This document shows, piece by piece, positions 23,501-35,470 of a DNA stretch of 64,000 nucleotides. A program made the position numbers and the translations under genes. The stretch lies in the NCBI GenBank assembly GCA_010909725.1, contig JAACMV010000019.1:186001-250000 (forward strand). Direction: 5' to 3'. Each line of letters begins with the position of its first letter. Position 1 is the stretch's first letter. The notes beneath the pieces are model-generated. The model made no database searches. It saw nothing but the letters and a program-made list of their open reading frames with translations, and was not told the DNA's origin. This DNA comes from Picochlorum sp. 'celeri'. Lineage: Eukaryota > Chlorophyta > Trebouxiophyceae.

Positions 23501-26500
23501 TTGAACTTGCTGAAGCTTTTGCAAGGGCATGCAATGTTTGAACAATCTGGGGCAAAAGCGATGCGAGCCCAAGACCTCCGAGAGCACGACTGATGCTTCC
23601 AATAGAAAGGACGTATGTCGCTCTCTGATCCAGTGAAGGCGTACTGACAGCATTCTTGCAGAGAGCCGAGAGCAGCTGATATGAGTGTTGAATGTCAATC
23701 AAGTTTGATATGGCAGAGTATAGATTAGATGCCGTGATTTGTACCCAAAATCCTTTGGAGGACTCCGAAACCAAATTTTCAGCCATATTTTCAATCTTTT
23801 GGATGCATTCCATGGGCAGCGATTTGGGACTTTCACTTGTCCCGAAGCCTAGTATCAGAGGGGAGGCAGCAACCATAGCCAATGCCAACCTCTTGGAACC
23901 AGTCTTATCTTTCCTGACCATCGAAGGCAAGTCTACCAATCTTTTCACGATGTCAGATCTCTCACCTTCAGAGCTGTGCATCAAAACGCACGATATAATC
24001 ACGACCCTGGCGATCAGCAGGGCCTCAGGTAATGAAACAGACTGGAAAAATGAGGGCTCCCCAGCAGATGCAGAGGAAACCTGCAGGCTCATAATATCCC
24101 TCTCGAGACCTCCTGAAGCACCTGAAAACCGCATGAGATCCCTTTCGAATATATCTTTACTGAAAAAGAATCTTTGAATGAGTTCATCATCATTATCGAG
24201 CAGGAAAGTCAGGAAATGCTTCAATCCGGACACTGACAGAACACTATTTGCAGAATTAGCTATACCCTCGACACAATTGTTGCATAATGCTGACAAAGCC
24301 TCGTTTGCCCAAAAGTCACTTGGCATTAAAGATACAATTTTGTAGAGGCGAGTCTGAAAAAGACTAGCACACGCCTGTACTTGGCTGAACCCAGACCTAG
24401 AGGCATTCATTGTGGACTGACAGATCACGTGATTGTCAAGGACGACCTTAACCATGGCAGTCAACCATCCATAAAGAGTATGCTTTTCATCTGCACTGAA
24501 ATATTCCAAATTCGATGAAATATACGAGCTCAGAGCATGGAGTGCTTCTGCTCTCCACCACATCTCTGCAGATGATGCTTGCTCCTGTACACAACAACAC
24601 AACTGTAAGAGGAACTGAATACCTCAAAAATACGCTCAAACAAACACAGACACGCACATCTTTCGTATCTAATATGCTCTGAAAATCTTTCATAGGAGAT
24701 TCATCAAACACAGGAAGCCATATATTCAAAACAGGATCGCAATAAACCGCTGCAAACTGAGACAATGCATGCTTGGAAAGAGACCCAAGAATCATGTAGC
24801 CACTTTCCAGCTCTGCACATCTGGCACCAGGGTGATCGCATCTGGGCGACTCAATAAGTGCCGCAGCGATTTGGCTCGTCACTTTGAGATACTGTGAAGG
24901 GATGCCGAGAGGAAGCGATGGCACGGCCCCGACCAAGCACGCCACAGCACAAGACCACCCATGAAGAGCATGAATCTCCTTTCCAAATTTACTTGATCCC
25001 GCCCATCGAGGAATTCCCTGCTGCGTTCGGGATTTATCACTGACTGAACTCGATATATCAACTAGAGCATCAGCAGCATTTTTGAGTGCATTCAGAGATG
25101 ATCCAAACAATCGCGCAGCCCGCCCTGGCTCGGCAATAGCAAGCGACGCCAATGTGGAACCCCCTCGACATCGAACAACAGCAGAATCATGTGACAGACA
25201 AGTCGCCAATAACTTTTCGACTGATTCTGAAGTTTCATCGCCAATTTCACCCAACACCTCCATCAAGTAGGACATACATTCCAATTCCACAATAATCAGG
25301 GATGGGGGAAAATCCTTGATAGAGTGCAACAGGGCATCAACCAAGTTTAACAACATCTCTCGCTGACCAAATTCACCCAACTGCTCAATGATCCCACAAC
25401 GCAAAATATACATGGCACATGCTTGAGAGAATGGCCTTTCTCCCGTACTCAAACTAGCACCCAACCCAACGTCAGGGCCTGTGGGGCCTTTTTCAATATG
25501 AAGGCTGCTCGATGTCGCACTCGCAACCCTGACAGACACCAGTGGACCCTTTGACAACTGCAACAATGCTGAATCATCAATGCTATTATGCGTCTTAATA
25601 TAACGTAAAAAGTACACCCACGCCTGAGAAAGAGCTATACTTGCATGCCTATCTTCTGATAACAACGCCTCAGCCAGAGGTGCTATCAGACACTGCTCCA
25701 TGGTGGCATTCTTGTGCGAGACAATCTCCTTTGCACTCTCATCATCAATGCTATGCGCAGACGCAACTAATTGCCCCAATGCTACACTAAAGGAATACCG
25801 TACTGCTGAAGATGCATCACGAATACCACTCAAACATAACGTTCGCGCCGTGTCGTGGCTCAGACTCCCACTCAACCACAACTCCACCGGCACGCAGGCA
25901 GCTATTGCTCGCAGCACATCAGATACCCCCAGGCTCACCGGATCGCCTCTATTCTTCTCCTTCATGATCTTCTCTATACATTTCAATCCTTCACTCTGAA
26001 CCCGATCAGCCTCTCTGTGCTGATATCCCACCCCTTCAATGGTTGCAGATAGCAACCTCAACCCAGCCTGTCGGGTAGAATTCAAACACGAACGAGAACA
26101 ATACTTCACCGCAATCAAGCACGTCTCCAACACACCCACAGCCAACGACCTCCCATGAGAATAATACAATTCAGTCATCAACTCCATAGCTCCCAATCGA
26201 ATATCCTCAGATGTCTGCGACCCAAATGCCTCTCTTGTCCCAAGGAACAATTGCAATGAACTCACCCGTGAAAACAATGGCAACTGATCCCCCTTCCCAT
26301 ACATTTTACTCAAAGACGAACATATCAAACGCCGAACCTATATATAATAAATAATCCATTAAGAAGTAAGAAGAAGAATATCAAGAATACAAAGCAAAAC
26401 CCCTTGTTGAAAACCATACACACGTACAGGAGGTGGAGCACCCTTTAACAAAATATCAACCAATGCATCCTCACATCGCCGCTGATACTCCTTCAACTCT

Positions 26501-26760
26501 TCAACACTCGTCTTCTCAATAGTAGCATTCAGCTTTTGTAACAAAATGTAACACGCCCTGAAATCCACCTTGCCTTTTGTCTTCTGCCCCACGAGCAACT
26601 CGAGTTCCGCCACCCAAATCTTATACCCCAGCAAATCCTCCTCATCAAAGTACGCAGAACTACGACGTGATATTACTGGATCTAAATCAAATTCTGTAGA
26701 TCGTCGAGAGACGATGGCAGCACCATTCTTTCCAACTCCACTCAACTCCTCTCCTTCCAT
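20535..26760 (-). CDS. HEATR5: HEATR5/Laa1-type HEAT-repeat trafficking protein
   Basis: Three exons (26760-26428, 26337-24658, 24584-20535) and two phase-0 introns of 90 and 73 bp yield 2020 residues, close to animal HEATR5B (about 2070). Exon 1 has an acidic Ser-rich start, and its end (KGAPPPVRRLI across the junction) matches the start of the HEATR5 solenoid. The rest is alpha-helical HEAT repeats with many Ala/Leu/Ser helices, for example ALHGWSCAVACLVGAVPSLP and VVRCRGGSTLASLAIAEPGRAA. Yeast Laa1, Arabidopsis SWEETIE and animal HEATR5 work in clathrin/AP-1 trafficking between Golgi and endosomes. That role is transferred by family. The assignment rests on length, exon-junction continuity and scattered motifs rather than on a catalytic site. 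Confidence 0.8.
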
Positions 26761-27195
26761 AGTTGTTGAAAGATGGATGACTCCCGTATTCGCTCTGTAT
26801 GTCTTCAATCACGCAGCCACTCTCCTATGTACACAAATACATTATATTTTGGACAGAAACACCCAGGGTAGGATGCTCAGCACATGAGCATTCCCAATAT
26901 AAAACATTGTGATGTTTTTATATAATCTAATTAGGATAATTTGAGTGCATGCGTTGGCTGTATGCATGAATGTACGGTTGACCTTGAGAATATACTCAAT
27001 CTATTCATATTGTTGCTTTATATCAATGGAAATAATGCATCTATCTAGTAGATGACGGATATTTGCGTGTCATGCATGAACAAGTGTTCTCGCGTGTATT
27101 GGCTTTGTAATAGATTGATTTAGCCATTTGGATAGCAAATATTTATTTAAAGATTGTGATTAACAATTTAGTGGAGTGAGAAAGGCAAGCGTGGC
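26761..27195. promoter_or_regulatory. Divergent promoter region between HEATR5 and RPC1
   Basis: This 435-bp, strongly AT-rich gap separates two start codons facing apart. It contains ATGCATGAA-type repeats (near 26960 and 27072), reminiscent of plant RY (CATGCA) elements. No gene is seen. Confidence 0.4.
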
Positions 27196-30100
27196 ATGAC
27201 GGGGGAGGCTGGTGCCAGCATTGGCAATGGCACGGCCAAATTGCCAGTGGAGGAGACTGGGGTTCCAAGGAGGATGTGCGTTGTGAATTATATCATCACA
27301 TGTGTAGTATTTTGTACGCAGAGCAGACTCGACTGGAGTGGCGTCGATCGCTGACTCATTGTATTAATGTTTTGTTCTCAATTTTCTTCTCAAATGCTTG
27401 CAGTGAGAAGATCTCTTTTGGGATTATGAACTCGGTGGAGATTATGAATTCCGGCGAGTTTCAGGTGTTTGAAAGAGCATTGTATAAAATGCCGGAGCGG
27501 CGGCCGCAGAAGAATGGGGTGCTGGATCCTAGGCTTGGGATTAGTAGTAAGAGAGCGACATGTGAGACGTGCGGGCAGATGCTTGCTGATTGTACCGGGC
27601 ACTTTGGGTATATCAAGCTCGAGTTGCCGGTGTTTCATATTGGGTATTTTAGAAGTACTCTTCAGATTCTTCAGTGTGTGTGCAAGTGTTGTGCACGGGT
27701 TTTGTTGAGTGATAATGAGAGGAGAATGGCAGCTCGCAAGTTTAGGAATAGTTCCATGGAGCGTGTGAGGAGAGAGAACTTGTTCAAGCGTGTGCTGGAC
27801 AGGTGTAAGCGTGTGCGGATTTGCCCGCATTGTGGAGAGCTTAATGGGCCGGTGAAGAAGGCACCGTCGTCGTTGAAGTTGATTCATGATCAGTTTCACA
27901 AGTCTGAGGAGGCTGCAGAGGAATACAGGCGGGAGTTTGACAAGGCGGCGAGTATGAATGAAGCGCTCAAGGCCAACTTGAAGGCTGCGATGGATGATTT
28001 GAATCCATTGCGGGTTCAAGGGTTGTTTCGTGCAATCCCAGATGAAGACTGCGAGTTGTTGGATTTGACTGGCAGGCCTGAAGATTTGTTGCTCACGGCT
28101 ATACCAGTGCCTCCAGTGTGTATTCGACCGAGTGTGGAGATGGATGCTGGGGCGGGGTCGAATGAAGATGATTTGACGGTCAAGTTGATGCAAATAGTAG
28201 AGGTTAATAATATATTAAGACAGGGGTTGGAGAGGGGTCTTCCCATTTCCAATATTGCAGAGAACTGGGACTTTTTGCAGGTTCAATGTGCTGTGTACAT
28301 CAATTCGGATCTTCCTGGTGTGACGTCGATGTATCAGGTGCCTGGAAAGCCTACAAGAGGGTTTGTTCAAAGATTAAAAGGAAAACAGGGGAGATTTAGG
28401 GGAAATTTGAGTGGAAAACGAGTGGATTTCTCTGGCAGAACTGTCATCTCACCAAATCCCACCTTGGGAATTGAAGAGGTGGGAGTCCCTCGTTTGATGG
28501 CAATGACGTTGACATATCCGGAAAAAGTGACCAGGAGTAATATTGAAAAGCTACGGAAGCGAGTGGAAACAGGAGCAAGTGAGCATCCTGGGGCAAATTT
28601 TGTAGTATTTCCCTCTGGAGACAAGGTTTTTCTTAAATTTGGGGATAGACGAAGAATTGCATCTCAGCTCAGCATTGGCGATGTCGTTGAACGCCATCTC
28701 GAAGGTACGATAGAGTATTTATAATAGTGTATATTCGTGGTATCTAACATGCCTGTTGTTTCCCTGCAGATGGTGACATTGTTCTGTTTAACAGGCAGCC
28801 TTCTCTCCATAGGTTATCAATCATGGCACACCGTGTGAGAGTGCTTGAAGGAAGAACATTGCGTTTTAATGAGTGCGTATGCGCCCCATACAATGCAGAT
28901 TTTGATGGGGATGAAATGAATCTTCATGTTCCGCAAACTGAAGAAGCTAGAGCAGAAGCACGTGAACTTCTGGGCGTGACTGCAAACTTGTCAACGCCAA
29001 AGAGTGGAGAAATCCTTGTTGCGGCGACTCAGGATTTTCTGACTTGTTCTTTCTTGTTGAGTTGCAAAGATACATTTTTCACACGGCCAGATATTTGTCG
29101 GATTGCTTCATACTTTTTAGGTATGTTGGATAGTTGTGAGTTTTCCTTGAACAATCTATTGAGCTGTGGTGTCTCCAATCTTGATGCAGACTTTAATCAA
29201 TCTGGAGAACTACTTGACTTGCCGCCGCCAGCTATATTCAAACCTGTTGAGATGTGGACCGGCAAGCAAGCGTTTTCGCTCATTATACGGCCCCGCATTC
29301 AGGATGCAATATATGTGACGTTGGAGACAAAGGAGAAGATTTTTGGCTCATTGGAATCTTCCTTGTCTTCCGAAGCTTGCATGGATTTAGCTGATGGATA
29401 TGTTCTATTCCGTGGTTCTAATTTGATTTGCGGAAGGCTTGGAAAAGCAACCTTGGGTGGTGGCAATAAATCTGGCTTGTTCCAAGTGCTCTCGACTGAT
29501 TATGGACCCGTTGCAGCAGCAAGAGTTATGAATAGATTAGCCAAGCTTAGTGCAAAACTTATAGGAGAGAAAGGCTTTAGTATTGGAATTGATGATGTGA
29601 CACCGGCAGAGGAGCTTCAAAGGCAAAAGAAAGATGCAGTTGACAGAGGATATAGTCAGTGTCAAGAGTACATCAAAGACTTTCAGAAAGGCCTCCTGAA
29701 ATTGGCACCTGGATGTGATGCAGTAACGTCACTAGAGAATGTCGTGACTGGAGAACTAAACTCCATTCGCGAGAAAGCTGCCTCGGCGTGTATGAAAACC
29801 TTGCATGCAACTAATTCCCCACTGATCATGTCGCAGTGTGGTTCAAAGGGATCCCCAATCAACATTGCTCAAATGGTTGCGTGTGTTGGTCAGCAATCTG
29901 TTGGAGGCAGCCGTACGCCAAATGGATTTAGAGAGCGAACTTTGCCTCACTTCAAGCGTGGTGATCGCACCCCGGAAGGAAAAGGATTTGTAGCAAACTC
30001 CTTTTACTCTGGCCTTGAACCTACGGAATTTTTCTTCCATACTATGGCTGGGAGGGAGGGTCTCGTTGACACAGCGGTGAAGACAGCAGAGACTGGTTAC

Positions 30101-31849
30101 ATGTCTAGAAGACTGATGAAAGCATTAGAAGACCTGTACGTTCACTATGACGGGAGTGTCAGGAATGCCGCGGGCGCAATCATGCAGATCCAGTACGGCG
30201 ATGACAGTTTGGATCCGGTGGCAATGGAGGGCAAGGATGGTATGCCAATTGCTTTTGACAGACTCTTCAATCTTACGTCATCTTTAGAGTACCTTCAAAC
30301 GGTTTCTGATGGGACAGAGTCCGAGTCAGATTTGGCAGATAATACCCCTCTTCGTCCAAATGAATTACAGAAGGTTATCAAATCAGAGATACAGAATCAT
30401 TTCCTGAGATACAATGCAGATTCAAAAGAGATTCATCCTCTCAGAGATCCGAGCATGGCGGTCAAGGGTGCAATACGATGCAGTGAGAAATTCTACCAGG
30501 ACCTTGTCAGCTTTTTGGAAAGAGTTCATGAAAACCTCACTGTTGCTAGAAAGAATCTTGGTTTGCCTCTGAATAAGTGTGGTCCACCTGAACTGGAAAG
30601 GCTTTTGAAGCCTATTGGCTTCAACAAAGCCCAGTTGAAATATTTCCTGCAGATGTGTCAGAACCGCCACCGGAGCAAAATTGTCGATCCTGGATCTACA
30701 GTTGGTGCATTTGGTGCCCAATCCATTGGCGAACCAGGGACTCAAATGACCCTCAAAACATTCCATTTTGCTGGTGTAGCCTCTATGAATGTTACATTGG
30801 GTGTACCAAGGATTAAAGAGATTATAAATGCAAGTCGCAATATTCAGACACCACTGATGCTTGTTGAACTCGAAGAGTCAAAGGGTGAAGTGACCGGCAG
30901 AGCTGAGGATGCTGAAGTTCGAGCCAGACTTGTGAAAGGGAGACTTGAAAAGACCACGCTTGGGGAGATATCTTCTCGCATAGTGCAAAAGTGCAAAGCC
31001 AATGACGCATATCTGGACATCTACCTCGACATGGAGGCAATGGAAGCACTGCAATTGGAGTTTGATGCATTTGATATACGTTACAAGATTCTAGAAAACT
31101 CCAAACTAAAGCTCAAACCAAACCAGGTATTTGCTCAGGCGAAGAATCATATAAGAATTCATCCAGTTGTGGATGACAAAGAAAATGCCAAGAAGAAGAC
31201 CATTGATGTCATTTTGCAAAACTTGATGAGCCTGGTACCAGATGTTGTCATCTCTGGAATATCGACAATCTCCCGAGCAGTCATCTCACATCCCGCAGCT
31301 GGATCAGATACGAAATCTCAATTTGTTCTTTATGTAGAAGGTACAGGAATGCTTGATGTCATGGGCACAGCAGGTGTTGCTGGCGATCGTGTGAGAAACA
31401 ACAATATCATGGAAGTTGCATCAGTTTTAGGAATTGAGGCTGCTAGAGAAACAATCATTGAGCAAATACAATATACTATGAGTCAACACGGTATGTCAAT
31501 TGACTCGAGGCACACAATGCTGCTCGCCGACTGCATGACCAATCGAGGAGAGGTGTTGGGCATTACCCGCTTTGGTATTGCCAAGATGAAAGAGTCTGTT
31601 CTGATGCTCGCATCCTTTGAGAAGACAACGGATCATTTATTCGATGCGGCTTTGCACGGGAGAGTCGATAAAGTTACTGGTGTGAGTGAAAGCATCATCA
31701 TGGGTATACCAATGCCCACTGGCACCGGCATGTTCAAACTCATCCAAGAGCCTTGTACATCAGACACAACCCTACAGCAGCAATCCAGAAGCAAAATTGG
31801 AACGTTGCAGAGGAAACCTGATCCTATTTTATCATCATATGATACATGA
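27196..31849 (+). CDS. RPC1: DNA-directed RNA polymerase III largest subunit (RPC1/C160)
   Basis: Exons 27196-27275, 27404-28704 and 28770-31849 (introns 128 and 65 bp) give 1486 residues. The second intron is phase 1 and falls between VVERHLE and DGDIVLFNRQPSLHRL. Marks of the subunit: the N-terminal zinc-binding CETCG..C-GH cluster, a second CxxC pair (RICPHCGEL), the RGRFRGNLSGKRVDFSGRTV-like switch region, the catalytic NADFDGDEMN near residue 505, the trigger-loop and bridge-helix region (FFFHTMAGREGLVDTAVKTAETGY), and a Pol III-type C-terminus (KMKESVLMLASFEKT, GIPMPTGTG). There is no C-terminal heptad tail, so it is not RPB1. It makes tRNA, 5S and U6 RNA in the nucleus. A TGTAA follows the stop at once. 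Confidence 0.97.
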
Positions 31850-32201
31850 ATTCCTTGTAAATTGGTGTATTCCTTGTCTCAATTGCCACCAGATCAACCG
31901 AATCCATGGATGACCACACGCCCTACGAGGGGCTTTAGTAAAGGACGTTTAAGGCCCTGGCCCTGGTCAACAAACGTTGAACGTCGATAACGATCTCAAA
32001 CGTCGATTCGTATCCATGGACGATTAATTTATGACGACAGTATCGTACACATTATGTTGATCGAGTAATATAGGAACAATTTGTGAGAGTTCATCTCCGC
32101 GTGGCCCGAAGAACGTATCTGGGTCATACCTGGTTGGCATTTGAATTTCAGAAAAGTACAACTGGTCGCCTATTCGAGCGACCGCTCATTTCAGCCACAC
32201 G
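31850..32201. other. Intergenic region with repeated AACGTCGAT motif
   Basis: This 352-bp gap lies between RPC1 and a hypothetical gene. It has a direct repeat of AACGTCGAT at 31980-31988 and 31999-32007 (19-bp period), a third related AAACGTT just before it, and a GGCCCTGGCCCTGG duplication near 31952. It probably holds the promoter of the gene at 32202. Confidence 0.45.
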
Positions 32202-33129
32202 ATGATGATTCCACATATATTTATGAGATGTCTAGGCTTGAAAAGATCGACACACGATGACCAAGTCGACCAAGATGAAGAAATGGCTGGTGATGTCCAG
32301 GGAGCCCCAGTACCATCAACAGTGAGCACTATTCACAGTGGGTTGGATGTCCAAGAAGAAGCCTACCACCCAAAGAACTATGTGGCAGATGTAAAGGAAG
32401 AAATTTGTATCAGAAAAGAGGAGCGCGTCTCGGAAAACCCGTGCGCGAGAAAAAGCTTTGGACCAAGGACTCAACCAATGAAAAGGATTGGTGTGCAAGG
32501 GGACTCGTGGGTGCTCCATTCATCCGGATCATGCAAGCAGATGGCACAAAGATCCGATGCATCGCAGAAAGGTATGGAATTCTCTTCAAAGCTCAACAAG
32601 AATGCATCACAATCCAAGACAACCACAAGAAGGCCGAGTCAAATGACACAAGAAATCATCAAGCTGAAGGAGCAGTATGAAGCACTACAAAGCTCGTTCA
32701 AACATTTGAACCAGCATTTGAGTCCATCACCGAGTACTTTAAATGATACACCAAAGAAAAAGAGAGACGCTGCTCTGCGACACAGCAGCACGCCATTGCG
32801 TCCAGTGCAAGAGAACAGAGCACGTGTCCAGGCATTTCGTCCCCAGGACTCTAGTGGCACGGCAGCAAATCCTCGCCAAAGATCTACCTTGCCAAGCCAG
32901 CAAAGTCGCGTGAGACATTCTTTTCGAAACACAGAGATAATACGGTGCGTTTACATATATACAGCCAACGGCATTTAATGACTATGACATTGTCATTCTC
33001 ATACACTGGTGATGCTGTACATGCAGGAACAAGCTGCAGCCCACAACTGTCAATGGCCTGTGTACACCAGCGATTCGCGAATCAAATAGTCTGGGGACTC
33101 ACATTTCTCAACACAGCAGTGTGAACTGA
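32202..33129 (+). CDS. Hypothetical basic protein with a short coiled coil
   Basis: Exons 32202-32944 and 33027-33129 are joined across an 82-bp intron (GTGCGT...ATGCAG, phase 2) and give 281 residues. The splice replaces an unlikely tail with one ending ...HISQHSSVN. I do not recognise the family. The protein is Ser/Gln/Arg-rich and mostly disordered, with a predicted coiled coil at about residues 150-172 (MTQEIIKLKEQYEALQSSFK), followed by an SPSPSTLNDTPKKKRD patch that looks like a phosphorylation and nuclear-import type segment. It could belong to a fast-evolving cytoskeletal or nuclear protein. No enzyme motif is present. The intron is near the 3' end, unlike most introns in the window. 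Splicing is inferred from frame and splice consensus only. Confidence 0.55.
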
Positions 33130-33371
33130 TAATTCCATGTCTTGGCATCATCGGATCGGAGGGGACCACAGCATATTTGAATCTTCAAAGTCAAACAAGA
33201 GTGCTTTTCATTATAGCTCACATCGTTCCCTCCAAGAATTCCCGTGCCTAGGACGACGCGTGAGCCATCTTTCCCATGACACCCACAAGTGATACGATAC
33301 TGTCTATACATTTTGAAGTTTATTTCAATCATTAATCAACAATCTATAGTCGCATACACGGAGAAGCGAGA

Positions 33372-34169
33372 ATGCCTGTCCTTCGCCTTCTGCCTGTGCT
33401 TGCCATGGTGCTCTGTGCCCACCAAGTCCTTGCACGCAATCCTCGCGATACATGGGGCGAATGCTGCTACAATGGACAGGGTGTGAGTAGAGGAGAAGTT
33501 CCAATCAAAGGGCCTGATGATGGTACTCGCGATCCAGTAGAGCTTCCTTGCGAATGCTCTGATGCAGAGCCCAGACTGTATGGTGATGGAAAGATTTATT
33601 CCTCATGCCTCGAAGCAAAGAAGCAAGGCCTTTGCTGGGATAATCTCATGTTTGGAGGAGATGCAGATCTTATACCAGAGCACTATTGTCAAATTACATG
33701 CGGAAGATGCAATTGCTGCAAGGATTTCTATTCATTAATTCAACAGTATGGGGGTAATGAATTCCTGTCTCTTGTGGATCAGGACTCGGAAATTGCCGAT
33801 ATGCTGAAAGAATCAGGATTTGCAGCAACCGTTCTTGTTCCAAGCAACCAAGCTGTACAAGAAGCAAAAGCAAACGGAAACATTGACATTTCTAGGGTGC
33901 TCCGATACCACATTTTACCACCCAATGAGCAATACAATGCTCTTTGGAGTACTCCATTCATGTCTCTAGGTCCCGACATGACAACGAGCCTTGCTGATGC
34001 GGGGCCATTAAAGTCATCAAAGTTTGTGTTGCCCAAGAATACGACATGGGAAGGAGGTCTGACTGGATTTACAATCTCTGGAGCAACCAACGAGGCCACA
34101 GTGATTCAATCTGATGTGAATGCATGCAAAGGATACATCACCTTTATCGACTCTGTTTTGATTCCATAA
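33372..34169 (+). CDS. Secreted ShK-like plus fasciclin (FAS1) domain protein
   Basis: The single exon encodes 265 residues. A clear signal peptide (about residues 1-21, ending LARN) precedes a Cys-rich part with about twelve cysteines. Its second half, SSCLEAKKQGLCWDN...YCQITCGRC, fits the ShK-type spacing. A FAS1 domain follows from about residue 118 to the end, with the H1-type ATVLVPSNQAVQEA motif, the YHILP motif (here LRYHILPPNEQYN) and the closing GYITFIDSVLIP strand. FAS1 proteins mediate adhesion at cell surfaces and in algal matrices. There is no C-terminal hydrophobic tail, so it should be secreted rather than GPI-anchored. ShK modules are common in algal secreted proteins. The partner is unknown. 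TGTAA lies about 30 bases after the stop, and CoaE converges just beyond. Confidence 0.85.
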   Translation: MPVLRLLPVLAMVLCAHQVLARNPRDTWGECCYNGQGVSRGEVPIKGPDDGTRDPVELPCECSDAEPRLYGDGKIYSSCLEAKKQGLCWDNLMFGGDADLIPEHYCQITCGRCNCCKDFYSLIQQYGGNEFLSLVDQDSEIADMLKESGFAATVLVPSNQAVQEAKANGNIDISRVLRYHILPPNEQYNALWSTPFMSLGPDMTTSLADAGPLKSSKFVLPKNTTWEGGLTGFTISGATNEATVIQSDVNACKGYITFIDSVLIP

Positions 34170-34219
34170 ATTATTACTACTATTCAAGACCCTATTAGAA
34201 TTTTGTAACCAACAAGACG

Positions 34220-34921
34220 TCACCCCCATATCATCCTCCCAATGATGAAGATTCCAATACACACACCAAATGGAGAAGTCACAAACGAGTGCACAACCGA
34301 TTTCCGACGGATGGTCATCATCATTTTCTCCACCTGAATTTTCAGACCATCCAACGACATATCCTGCCCATTCTGTATCACATAATTCGCCATGCTCTGC
34401 TTCTTCTGAATAGGAATTTGAGCATCAATTCTCTGAACACTGGCAGCCTCAGACAACCCATCTCTCTCCATCAACCTCTGAATCTGAACATCTCTGGCGC
34501 AAGCCACCACAATATTATATGGTTTGGTCACATGATAAAACCCAGTCTCAAAAAGCAACGGCATATCAATGACCACGAGTCGTCTACAGAAGATCCAGTG
34601 CTGCACAATCTCTTGCAGAATCGCCATCAGAATCGGTAGATGGGTCGCTGCATTCAACCTTCTCCTCGCCTCCTTGTTCCGAAACACGAGTGAACCCAAA
34701 GCATCTCTATCCAGCGACCCATCAGGATGAAACAGTTTATCAGAATACGATGGATCGCCCTGAAATGCAGCCACGACTCGAGAGTATCCCCACCTCCCAG
34801 GACGAACAACGTCCCTAGCAATCACATCACAATCGATCACAGCAATCCCTAGATCTCTAATATATTTAGATACGGTACTTTTCCCACACGCAATCCCTCC
34901 AGTCAAACCGACAAGCCTCAT
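34220..34921 (-). CDS. COAE: Dephospho-CoA kinase (CoaE)
   Basis: The single exon encodes 233 residues. This enzyme phosphorylates the 3'-hydroxyl of the ribose in dephospho-CoA with ATP, the last step of CoA synthesis. The P-loop GLTGGIACGKST is at residues 5-16. It is followed by the family's IDCDVIARDVV and LVVIDMPLLFETG motifs and by RLMERDGLSEAASVQRIDAQ in the lid. The C-terminal 25 residues (SPFGVCIGIFIIGRMIWG) are hydrophobic and look like a tail anchor. Plant CoaE has a comparable membrane tail, which suggests attachment to a membrane such as the peroxisome. The short form has no N-terminal PPAT domain, unlike animal COASY. Confidence 0.94.
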   Translation of the reverse strand: MRLVGLTGGIACGKSTVSKYIRDLGIAVIDCDVIARDVVRPGRWGYSRVVAAFQGDPSYSDKLFHPDGSLDRDALGSLVFRNKEARRRLNAATHLPILMAILQEIVQHWIFCRRLVVIDMPLLFETGFYHVTKPYNIVVACARDVQIQRLMERDGLSEAASVQRIDAQIPIQKKQSMANYVIQNGQDMSLDGLKIQVEKMMMTIRRKSVVHSFVTSPFGVCIGIFIIGRMIWG

Positions 34922-35470
34922 GTGATCTCAAAGCGAATTGAACACTGAAAAAATAGCTTCTACTTCAAAATGCTCTATTCTCACATCTCAGATGAGTATC
35001 TGATCACTATTTTTGTCTTAATAGTGTATTTATATTACATTAAATATGGGGTGGATGAAGTAGATCATGATTCAAGGTAGTGCCGGCACTGAGGTACTGC
35101 AGGAGTGCTCAATGCCACGTGGCATTCACATGACTTGTGCATCATCATCACATACATTCATGTATGCTACAGTATATATACACTATCAATGGACGAATCT
35201 ACCATATATAGACAGTAGTATATGATGAACGAGCGGGCCTGGATCATTCAGATATGTTTGCCTTATTATGCAGTACAGGTGCATCCATGTACAACATGGA
35301 GAAGAAAATTTCATTGGATTATTGGATTGGCCTACCTCCATTACGCTACGACATGAATGGAAGAACATCGGAACGGATAAAGTGAGAATCTCATTCATGC
35401 GGTGGTATAAAAAAAAACCCAAACAACATTCAGGACACAACATTTGTTGAAAACTATTTTACAGCCAGCC
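34922..35470. promoter_or_regulatory. Palindrome-rich divergent promoter region with a G-box and TATA box
   Basis: This 549-bp gap lies between CoaE (leftward) and a small secreted-protein gene (rightward). It holds the palindrome AGTGCCGGCACT (35079-35090), the 16-bp perfect palindrome AATGCCACGTGGCATT centred on a G-box (35111-35126), and the inverted repeat CATACAT-TC-ATGTATG (35151-35166). TATAAAAA at 35406-35413 is 58 bases before the ATG of the right-hand gene, a normal TATA position. G-boxes bind bZIP and bHLH factors in plants, and light or circadian control would be an inference. Confidence 0.6.

Noticed and set aside
24420..24436. ATCACGTGAT palindrome with a G-box
   Set aside because: It lies deep inside HEATR5 coding sequence and is explained by codons; regulation there is unlikely.
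27390..28193. Antisense frame of 267 codons within RPC1 exon 2
   Set aside because: RPC1 is conserved in the sense frame; the antisense is His/Leu/Thr-rich and has no start context.
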